Positions 8,178 to 14,158 of a stretch of DNA of 25,754 nt are shown here, one piece after another. The stretch spans positions 1 through 25,754 of the forward strand of contig JBGPAU010000009.1 of assembly GCA_041480845.1 (NCBI GenBank). The letters are read 5' to 3'. A model generated the notes under the pieces. That model had not been told where the DNA came from, made no database searches, and was given only the letters and a program-made list of their open reading frames with translations. The translations under genes and the position numbers were made by a program. Numbering within the stretch: position 1 is the first letter of the stretch; every line of letters starts with the position of its first letter. The stretch is from LCIL01 sp041480845. GTDB taxonomy: Bacteria > Patescibacteriota > Microgenomatia > UBA8517.

Positions 8178-9311
8178 GTGAAAAACCTTAAATCAAAACT
8201 TTCGAAGCAAAATGATTCAGTTGACAAAAAGTTATTATTCTTAATATTTGCATTTATAGTGATAGGTTTGGTAGCCGTTGCTGATACTTCCGCTCCTCAG
8301 GCTCTAAATAACTATGGTGACAAGTTTTATCTTTTAAAACAACAACTGGAATGGGCGGGGGTGGGTATATTAGTACTTCTTATTATCTCAAAAATAAAGT
8401 ATACATTTTGGGAAAAAATGGCAACTCCGATCTTTTTTGTCTCATTAATCTTTTTGATAGTTGTTCTTTTACCGCGTCTGGGTTTTTCAGCTCTTGGGGC
8501 AAGGCGTTGGATTTTTTTGGGTCCTCTCAATTTCCAGCCATCGGAAATTGTTAAGTTTGCCCTTTGTTTATATTTTGCAAAGCTTGCTTCAAAAGCCAAA
8601 AGCGCCCTTTCATATTTCCTGCCGCTTATTTTAATAGTGGGCTTAATTATGCTTCAACCGGATTTGGGAACCACCCTTATTATTGTTGTTATCGGACTTT
8701 CCCAGATTTTTGTTTCCGGGGTAAACCTTTGGTATCTTTTGGATGCGGGAGTAATAGGATTTCTCGTTGGAATTCCTTTGATCCTTCTTTCTCCATATAG
8801 GAAGGAAAGGCTTCTTACTTTTTTACAAATGACTGAAGATCCACTGGGTAAGTCGTACCACATGAGACAAATACTTTTAGGTTTAGGATCGGGTGGAATA
8901 TTCGGAGTGGGACTTGGAGCTTCCCGTCAAAAATATTCTTTTCTTCCTGAAGCGTCAACCGATTCAATTTTTGCCGTCATCGCCGAAGAACTGGGGCTGA
9001 TAGGCGGGATTGTGGTGATTGGTCTTTTTGTATACTTTATTGTACGGACGCTTAAGATTGCCCGGAATGCTCCCGATACTTTTTCCAAGACTCTTGCAAT
9101 CGGAATTGCGACTTGGATTGGGGGACAGGCATTTTTAAATATTGCCTCAATGGTAGCCCTGGTGCCTTTAACAGGAATTCCTCTGCCCTTTATTTCCTAC
9201 GGCGGCAGCAGCCTGGTGATGATCTTGGCTGCCTGCGGTATACTCCTTAATATATCCAGGTTTGCGGTATTAGAGACAAAGCATGGAAAACCCAAAATCC
9301 AAAGAACATAA
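8178..9311 (+). CDS. ftsW: SEDS peptidoglycan glycosyltransferase FtsW
   Basis: This 377-residue SEDS-family membrane protein polymerises lipid II at the division site. Recognisable motifs are ARRWIFLGPLNFQPSE, LQPDLGTTLI, the GSGGIFGVGLGASRQKYSFLPE stretch with its extracytoplasmic acidic residues, FAVIAEELG, and the C-terminal PLPFISYGGSS. It starts with GTG. An AAAGGA-like ribosome site lies a few bases upstream, one of the few in the window. It is called FtsW rather than RodA because it lies between mraY and murG, and because the second SEDS gene at 17229 has the more RodA-like wording. Its usual partner, the class B PBP FtsI, is not in the window. It overlaps murG by 29 bases. Confidence 0.9.
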   Translation: MKNLKSKLSKQNDSVDKKLLFLIFAFIVIGLVAVADTSAPQALNNYGDKFYLLKQQLEWAGVGILVLLIISKIKYTFWEKMATPIFFVSLIFLIVVLLPRLGFSALGARRWIFLGPLNFQPSEIVKFALCLYFAKLASKAKSALSYFLPLILIVGLIMLQPDLGTTLIIVVIGLSQIFVSGVNLWYLLDAGVIGFLVGIPLILLSPYRKERLLTFLQMTEDPLGKSYHMRQILLGLGSGGIFGVGLGASRQKYSFLPEASTDSIFAVIAEELGLIGGIVVIGLFVYFIVRTLKIARNAPDTFSKTLAIGIATWIGGQAFLNIASMVALVPLTGIPLPFISYGGSSLVMILAACGILLNISRFAVLETKHGKPKIQRT

Positions 9312-10401
9312 AGTAGTATTAACTGGCGGACATGCGGCAACCACCGCAGTTGCCGTTGTTGAAGAAATAAAATCCGGCGGTCTAGATTGGGATCTTTATT
9401 GGATAGGCGTAAAAAATGCCATTGAGGGCAAGAAAGTTGTGACTTTGGAATCTGAGGTTTTGCCCGGACTCGGAGTAAAATTCTTGCCTTTGATAACCGG
9501 CAGAGTTCAAAGACGTTTTACTGTTTGGACCATTCCTTCAATACTGAAAATTCCTATTGGAATTCTTCAGGCGTTTGCCTATTTGGTAAAAATAAAACCC
9601 CGCGTAGTCCTTTCATTCGGGGGATTTGCCGCATTTCCTGTGGTACTTAGTGCAAAGCTATTGGGCATCCCTGTTGTGATTCACGAGCAAACCTCCGTTG
9701 CCGGTAGAGCCAATCTCTTTTCAGCAAAATTTGCGTCCGTCATTGCCATTTCCAGAAACGAAAGCAAAAAACACTTCCCCGCAGATAAATGCGTACTTAC
9801 GGGAAATCCTGTGATGAAAGAGATTGTAAAAGTTAAGCCCAAGTCGAAACCGGGAAGTACTCCGGTGATTTTTATAACGGGCGGATCCCGCGGCTCTCAA
9901 AAAATCAATGGAGTGTTAGAGGTAATACTAAAAAAACTTTTGTCAAAGTATAGATTGATTCATCAAACCGGAGGGTTGGACTACCTAAAATTTTCCGATA
10001 TTAAACAAAAACTTCCACAGGCACTTAGGGATAATTACGAGGTGTTTGTTAGAGTCAACCCACTTACGGTTCATGAAATTTATCAAAAATGCGACATCGT
10101 TGTTGCGAGGGCGGGTGCAAACACGGTTTCGGAAATTATGTCCGTTAAGCGCCCCGCAGTACTTATTCCTCTTTCGATAAGTTTTATGGACGAGCAGATG
10201 AAAAATGCAAAGATTGCCAGAGATTGGGGGATAGCAAAAATTATTCCGCAAAAAAATTTAACACCGGCAATTTTGTTTAAATATATTGAAAATACGGTTG
10301 ATAATTATTCGGTGGTAGTTGGAAAAATTAAATCAAAAGCGAGTCCGGATGCAGGATCGTCCCGAAAACTTTTATTAATATTAAGAAAGTATGTGAAGTG
10401 A
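9283..10401 (+). CDS. murG: UDP-GlcNAc:lipid I GlcNAc transferase MurG
   Basis: This 372-residue GT-B glycosyltransferase adds GlcNAc to lipid I to make lipid II on the inner face of the membrane. The first glycine-rich loop is TGGHAATTAVAV instead of the usual GGTGGHxxPALA: the Gly-Gly-His core remains but the proline segment is altered. Further family motifs are SFGGFAAFPVV, HEQTSVAGRAN, TGNPV, the second glycine-rich loop TGGSRGSQKIN, and the UDP-GlcNAc-binding ARAGANTVSEI followed by PLSISFMDEQMKNA. The 29-base overlap with ftsW is long; the N-terminal MENPKSKEHK is encoded by an AAAATCCAAA-like tract and may be a recent extension. Its end overlaps the next start by 4 bases (GTGA). Confidence 0.93.
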   Translation: MENPKSKEHKVVLTGGHAATTAVAVVEEIKSGGLDWDLYWIGVKNAIEGKKVVTLESEVLPGLGVKFLPLITGRVQRRFTVWTIPSILKIPIGILQAFAYLVKIKPRVVLSFGGFAAFPVVLSAKLLGIPVVIHEQTSVAGRANLFSAKFASVIAISRNESKKHFPADKCVLTGNPVMKEIVKVKPKSKPGSTPVIFITGGSRGSQKINGVLEVILKKLLSKYRLIHQTGGLDYLKFSDIKQKLPQALRDNYEVFVRVNPLTVHEIYQKCDIVVARAGANTVSEIMSVKRPAVLIPLSISFMDEQMKNAKIARDWGIAKIIPQKNLTPAILFKYIENTVDNYSVVVGKIKSKASPDAGSSRKLLLILRKYVK

Positions 10402-11066
10402 AAAAAATACTTGTAATTATTTGTCTAGCCTTAATCTTTAGCTTTCTATTTATTTCACCGTTTTTTATCAGGGTGAAAGTTGATTGTAAAAGCCAATACG
10501 GCATCTGTCCTTTTCAAATTCTGGATAAACTAAACTTTTTTAACGGAAAAAGTCTATTTATTGCAAAAAGCGGCATGAAGAAAATCCTTAAATCGGATTT
10601 TTTAGTATCCGGTTATTCAATTCAGTTTAAGATTCCAAATATTTTACACGCGGAAATATTAGTCAAAAAAGCCGTTGCCGCATTTAGGGTCAATAAATCC
10701 CAATCGGAAATTTTGGTTGACAAAGAGGGGATTGTCCTTTCGACTGCTCAAGATTCCGTGCTGCCGGTTATTGACTTGGAAGAGAATTTACCGGGTGTCG
10801 GACAAAATATAGGCAGCGCAAATCTTTTTGCTCTTAATTTGGCCGGCGGAGTTTATCAAATGTATCAAGTTAGAGAGTCATCCATCCGGGAGGGAAGTTT
10901 GCTTGTTGAACTTCCAGGCCAAATCAGAGTAATATTTCCTTTAGACGGGGATAGGGACGCTTTACTTGGATCTTTAAGATTGATCTATTCAAAGATCCAA
11001 GAAGATGGTAATCTTGCAGGGTATTCGCAAATAGACCTGCGTTTTAAAAATCCCGTATTAAAATGA
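10398..11066 (+). CDS. ftsQ: FtsQ/DivIB-like division protein
   Basis: This 222-residue protein has a short cytoplasmic tail, one membrane segment (about residues 4-24) and an extracytoplasmic domain. The layout fits FtsQ/DivIB: a POTRA-like region with the pattern FNGKSLF...ILKSDFLVSGYSIQFKIP, then a beta domain that ends with GYSQIDLRFKNPV, which resembles the terminal strand of FtsQ. Position between murG and ftsA is the classic ftsQ site. The role would be a scaffold linking the ring to septal synthesis. It has an unusual cysteine pair, C30 and C37, at the start of the POTRA region. Sequence identity to well-studied FtsQ is low, so the call leans on topology and context. It begins with GTG overlapping the murG stop. 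Confidence 0.75.
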   Translation: MKKILVIICLALIFSFLFISPFFIRVKVDCKSQYGICPFQILDKLNFFNGKSLFIAKSGMKKILKSDFLVSGYSIQFKIPNILHAEILVKKAVAAFRVNKSQSEILVDKEGIVLSTAQDSVLPVIDLEENLPGVGQNIGSANLFALNLAGGVYQMYQVRESSIREGSLLVELPGQIRVIFPLDGDRDALLGSLRLIYSKIQEDGNLAGYSQIDLRFKNPVLK

Positions 11067-12334
11067 AAAAAATTGGCAAATCAAAAATTGTGGCCGCGAT
11101 TGATATCGGGTCCAGTAAGATCGCAACTCTTATTAGTCAGGTGAGCGTGGACCCTGTCACGTTAGAAACTTCTATAAATGTTGTGGGAGCATCCGCTACC
11201 CAATCCCGCGGAATTAAAAAAGGACAAATTGTCGATATTGAAGAAGCCGTTGAAGCGACAATTTCTTCGGTGGAGGCAGCCGAAAGGATGGCAGGATATA
11301 ACCTTGAAAGTGTTTTTGTAGCTCTTGGCGGCGCACATGTACACTCCCAAAATTCTCATGGGGTTGTTGCGGTATCCGACCCCAGTGGGGAAATAAATCA
11401 GAATGATATTGATAGGGCGGTGGAAGCGGCATCCGCAATTTCTCTTCCAACTTCACGCGAGGTAATACATGTTCTTCCCAGAGAATTTATTGTGGACGGG
11501 GAGAGCGGAGTGCGCGATGCAGTGGGAATGAGCGGAGTCAGACTTGAAGTTGACACTCATATTATTTCTGCTGCGGGAGCTGCCGTAAAAAATATCAGGA
11601 AGGCAGTAAACGAAGTGGGAGTAGCAATTGAAGATTTGGTTTTTTCGGGATTGGCGTCGGCGGAAAGTGTTTTGTCTCCCACAGAAAAGGAACTGGGGTG
11701 CGTTCTTGTCGATATAGGTGGTGGAACGACCGCGATCGCGGCGTTTATCGACGGATCTTTGGCTTATTCTGGTGTAATTCCTGTTGGGGCAAGAAATGTC
11801 ACTAATGATTTGGCAATCGGGCTTAGAGTTTCCCTCGAAACCGCGGAAAAAATTAAAGTCGCTCTTTCTGAAAAAAAGCAAAAAGATAAAGATGAGGGCG
11901 ATGAAATGGATTTGGAAAGATTGGGTGTTGCCGAGATAAAGAAAATTTCTAAAAAAACCCTTTTGGAAGGAATAATAAGACCCAGGCTTAACGAAATATT
12001 TACTATGGTCAGAATTGAGCTTGAAAGAGAAGGTCTTGCCAATAGGGTTCCTTCGGGGGCGGTTATTACCGGCGGAGGAGCCGAAACAGCCGGAATTATC
12101 GATTCCGCAAAACGCATGCTTGCTCTTCCCGTCAGAATCGGTGTTCCGGTGGGGGTTGGAGGACTTATCGACGATATAATGACGCCATCATTCGCAACAC
12201 CGGTTGGACTTCTTATCTACGGGGCAAAAGCTATGCCGGATGAGAACTTGACAAGCTTTGCAAAAAAGATAAAACTACCCTCAGTTGGAATATTTGGTAA
12301 ATTGATTGATAACATAAAAAATCTGTTGCCTTGA
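11063..12334 (+). CDS. ftsA: Cell division protein FtsA
   Basis: This 423-residue actin-family ATPase tethers FtsZ to the membrane. The phosphate-1 motif is AAIDIGSSKIA near residue 10. The 1C domain includes VALGGAHVHSQNS. The phosphate-2 segment is VDIGGGTTAIA, and the adenosine motif is AVITGGGAETAGI. The extreme C-terminus (VGIFGKLIDNIKNLLP) is an amphipathic helix of the type that binds membranes in FtsA, so the anchor is intact. A short charged linker (KKQKDKDEGDEMD) sits before the last subdomain. The start overlaps ftsQ by 4 bases (ATGA). ftsZ follows after 63 bases that contain a promoter candidate. Confidence 0.95.
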   Translation: MKKIGKSKIVAAIDIGSSKIATLISQVSVDPVTLETSINVVGASATQSRGIKKGQIVDIEEAVEATISSVEAAERMAGYNLESVFVALGGAHVHSQNSHGVVAVSDPSGEINQNDIDRAVEAASAISLPTSREVIHVLPREFIVDGESGVRDAVGMSGVRLEVDTHIISAAGAAVKNIRKAVNEVGVAIEDLVFSGLASAESVLSPTEKELGCVLVDIGGGTTAIAAFIDGSLAYSGVIPVGARNVTNDLAIGLRVSLETAEKIKVALSEKKQKDKDEGDEMDLERLGVAEIKKISKKTLLEGIIRPRLNEIFTMVRIELEREGLANRVPSGAVITGGGAETAGIIDSAKRMLALPVRIGVPVGVGGLIDDIMTPSFATPVGLLIYGAKAMPDENLTSFAKKIKLPSVGIFGKLIDNIKNLLP

Positions 12335-12359
12335 GTTTTTCTTCTGCCCACGGTACAAT
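12331..12359 (+). promoter_or_regulatory. Promoter before ftsZ
   Basis: TTGAGT (12331-12336) and TACAAT (12354-12359) are 17 bases apart, and the -35 overlaps the ftsA stop. The predicted start near 12366 gives an A/T-rich leader of about 32 bases with no Shine-Dalgarno site before the ftsZ ATG at 12398. Confidence 0.55.
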
Positions 12360-12397
12360 GCTGCCACAGTCGTTTTGAGTGTTTTAATTTAATATAT

Positions 12398-13558
12398 ATG
12401 GGCCTTGTTAAACCTGATTCCGCCAGAGTAGCAAAAATAAAAGTTATCGGCGTGGGCGGAGGCGGAGGAAATGCTGTTTCTTCAATGATGGAATCGGGAC
12501 TTGTAGACGGTGTTGAGTTTATTGCCACAAATACGGATGCACAGGTGCTTCTTAATAGTAAAGCTCCGACAAAACTTCAGATCGGCGAAAAACTAACTAA
12601 AGGTCTTGGGGTGGGGGGAGATCCGGAACTCGGACGTCAGGCAGCCGAAGAATCAATGGAAAAAATTAAGGAACTTTTAATTGATTCCGATATGGTTTTT
12701 GTTACGGCCGGAATGGGTGGCGGAACGGGAACGGGTGCTTCCCCGATAATTGCCCAGCTTGCCAAAGAGGCGGGGGCGCTCACCGTGGGAGTTGTAACCA
12801 AACCGTTTGCCTTTGAGGGAACCAGGAGGATGGTAGCGGCAGAGGAAGGAATAGAAAAACTAAGAGAATCAACCGATACATTAATAGTTATTCCGAACCA
12901 AAGGTTGATGGATGTAATTGACAGAAAAATGACGCTTCTCGAAGCATTTAAAGTAGTGGATTCGGTACTTGGCCAAGGAGTTGGGGGAATTGCGGATATT
13001 ATTACCACGCCCGGTCTTGTTAATGTGGACTTTGCAGATGTTAAGACAATTATGAAAGATGCAGGGAGCGCCCTTCTTGGCATCGGAACCGGAGTCGGGG
13101 AAAATAGAGCCCAAATGGCGGCCCGCGCGGCAATTTCCTCCCCCCTTCTTGATATTTCAATCGAAGGGGCGCGGGGGGTTCTTTTCAATATTGCGGGAGG
13201 GGATGACCTGACCATGTTTGAAGTTGATGAGGCGGCACGGATTATTTCTTCTGCGGCGGACCCTGATGCCAATGTTATTTTTGGAGCCGTAATTAAATCC
13301 GATTTGACCGATCAGGTAAGAATTACCGTTATTGCGACAGGATTTGATGAGACACGTTCCCGTCTTGCTTCGATGAGCCAAACACAAGCCCAAAAACCAA
13401 TAGTTCAAGGCGTGGTTAGTGAGACGGCAACGAGTTATAAAGAAGAAGGTGACGAAGGCGATAATGAACCCCCTGAAGAAGACGGGGGAACGCCAAAAGA
13501 CGAAGACGTCTTTGGAGAAAAATTTGAAATCCCGGCATTTTTAAGGAAAATTCATTAA
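12398..13558 (+). CDS. ftsZ: Cell division GTPase FtsZ
   Basis: This 386-residue tubulin homologue forms the cytokinetic ring. It shows the N-terminal VIGVGGGGGNAV, the TNTDAQ loop, the GGGTGTGASP tubulin signature (T4 loop), the ATG...FDETR region of the C-terminal domain and a catalytic T7-loop segment NVDFADVKTIM. After the core comes an acidic, probably disordered linker rich in E, D and P. The C-terminal peptide EKFEIPAFLRKIH closely matches the conserved FtsA-binding tail, so this FtsZ should use the neighbouring FtsA as its anchor. The start has no ribosome binding site; the leader is A/T-rich. Confidence 0.97.
   Translation: MGLVKPDSARVAKIKVIGVGGGGGNAVSSMMESGLVDGVEFIATNTDAQVLLNSKAPTKLQIGEKLTKGLGVGGDPELGRQAAEESMEKIKELLIDSDMVFVTAGMGGGTGTGASPIIAQLAKEAGALTVGVVTKPFAFEGTRRMVAAEEGIEKLRESTDTLIVIPNQRLMDVIDRKMTLLEAFKVVDSVLGQGVGGIADIITTPGLVNVDFADVKTIMKDAGSALLGIGTGVGENRAQMAARAAISSPLLDISIEGARGVLFNIAGGDDLTMFEVDEAARIISSAADPDANVIFGAVIKSDLTDQVRITVIATGFDETRSRLASMSQTQAQKPIVQGVVSETATSYKEEGDEGDNEPPEEDGGTPKDEDVFGEKFEIPAFLRKIH
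13547..13558 (+). repeat. 12-base direct repeat, copy 1
   Basis: AAAATTCATTAA covers the last codons of ftsZ, including its stop. An identical 12-mer lies at 13927-13938, and the two copies bracket the 111-residue unknown gene. It may be a scar of insertion or chance in A/T-rich sequence. Confidence 0.4.
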
Positions 13559-13560
13559 TA

Positions 13561-13569
13561 AGGGAGGTG
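13561..13569 (+). promoter_or_regulatory. Strong Shine-Dalgarno site
   Basis: AGGGAGGTG lies 6 bases before the ATG at 13576, close to ideal complementarity and spacing. It fixes the start of the downstream small gene at that ATG rather than at the in-frame GTG at 13567, which is inside the site. It is the only such strong ribosome site in the window. Confidence 0.8.
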
Positions 13570-13575
13570 AATATC

Positions 13576-13911
13576 ATGACAATTGAACAGGATAGAAGAC
13601 CAACAAAACTTGACACCATTTTGGAATCTTTCAAACATCCCATATCCGGACATATCGAGATAAGCCCAAAGATAGCCCGCAATATTCTTTTAGAGCGTTT
13701 ACTTGCCTATTATCGAGCGACCGTTTATTCGGGTCCGAGTGTAAATTTGGAAGTTCTAGCCAAGATGGCGGGGGACGGAGACGACCTAATTGACTTTACA
13801 GAAGTACGCAGGAAGTTTATTGAAGGGCGGCAGGAAGAAAGAGTTCTCCTGCAAAAAACTGAAGCCGAAGGTAATATTTTAAAAGGAAAACCACATCAGC
13901 AGGAAATTTGA
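13576..13911 (+). CDS. Unrecognised 111-residue protein downstream of ftsZ
   Basis: I do not recognise this protein. It starts at ATG 13576, 17 bases after the ftsZ stop, behind the best ribosome site in the window, so it is probably co-transcribed with ftsZ and efficiently translated. It has no signal peptide, membrane segment or cysteine. The sequence appears largely helical: ISPKIARNILLERLLAYY, then VNLEVLAKMAGDGDDLIDF, then a charged C-terminal helix (VRRKFIEGRQEERVLLQK). It looks like a soluble cytoplasmic protein, perhaps one that contacts FtsZ or nucleic acid, but this is only inference from position. It shows no resemblance to SepF, ZapA or SepH that I can see. A 12-base direct repeat flanks the gene. 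Confidence 0.7.
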   Translation: MTIEQDRRPTKLDTILESFKHPISGHIEISPKIARNILLERLLAYYRATVYSGPSVNLEVLAKMAGDGDDLIDFTEVRRKFIEGRQEERVLLQKTEAEGNILKGKPHQQEI

Positions 13912-13926
13912 ATTCATTTTTGGCGA

Positions 13927-13938
13927 AAAATTCATTAA
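13927..13938 (+). repeat. 12-base direct repeat, copy 2
   Basis: AAAATTCATTAA matches the end of ftsZ exactly (13547-13558). It lies 15 bases after the stop of the 111-residue gene and just outside the 3' end of the 45-residue gene on the other strand. Confidence 0.4.
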
Positions 13939-13953
13939 CGTTTGTGATTTTGA

Positions 13954-14091
13954 CTATCTTCCAATGCGTTTGAAGTACTCGACCTGTTGCAGGCGCCTAA
14001 CCGCGTCCTCGCGTTTTTTATAAGGACCTCCCAGTTTTTTCTTTCCTTTTTCGGAAATTACAAAATAGCCATCCTTCCTTCGTATGATCAT
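13954..14091 (-). CDS. 45-residue small protein with GGPY...RLQQVEYFK motif
   Basis: On the - strand an ATG at 14091 opens 45 codons to a TAG: it begins MIIRRKDGYFVISEKGKK and ends LGGPYKKREDAVRRLQQVEYF plus five residues. The pattern 'SEKGKxLGGPYxxxxxAxxRLxQVEYFK' is one I associate with widespread small proteins of bacteria and phages that have no assigned function. The conserved look of the motif argues that this is a real gene and not noise. It is basic and could bind nucleic acid, but that is inference. A TATACT hexamer ends 5 bases before the ATG, and a GTGGAG element lies 11 bases upstream. It is the only gene on this strand within the first 19.7 kb and is divergent from ileS. Confidence 0.7.
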   Translation of the reverse strand: MIIRRKDGYFVISEKGKKKLGGPYKKREDAVRRLQQVEYFKRIGR

Positions 14092-14096
14092 GATTA

Positions 14097-14102
14097 AGTA
14101 TA
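14097..14102 (-). promoter_or_regulatory. -10 box before the 45-residue gene
   Basis: Read on the - strand this is TATACT, ending 5 bases before the ATG at 14091, which would give a leaderless transcript. No good -35 is visible at 16-18 bases. Confidence 0.4.
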
Positions 14103-14144
14103 CTCCACAGAAGAGGTGATCTGGAACAAAGACGTTAACTAAGG

Positions 14145-14150
14145 TAGAAT
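14145..14150 (+). promoter_or_regulatory. -10 box before ileS
   Basis: TAGAAT ends 8 bases before the ileS ATG at 14159, so the predicted transcript starts within a base or two of the start codon. The -35 (TGGAAC at 14122-14127, 17-base spacer) is weak. The ten bases AGCCTATATG at the start codon are identical to those at mraY. Confidence 0.45.
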
Positions 14151-14158
14151 AAGCCTAT

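Noticed and set aside
12375..12400. A second ftsZ promoter (TTGAGT at 12375)
   Set aside because: No -10 hexamer occurs at 16-18 bases; the A/T run before the ATG is too close. The upstream TTGAGT-N17-TACAAT fits better.
12637..13272. A 211-codon open frame antisense to ftsZ
   Set aside because: It lies wholly inside ftsZ in the reverse direction, is rich in Ser/Pro/Ala as expected from the complement of ftsZ codons, and has no promoter or motif. It is a shadow frame.
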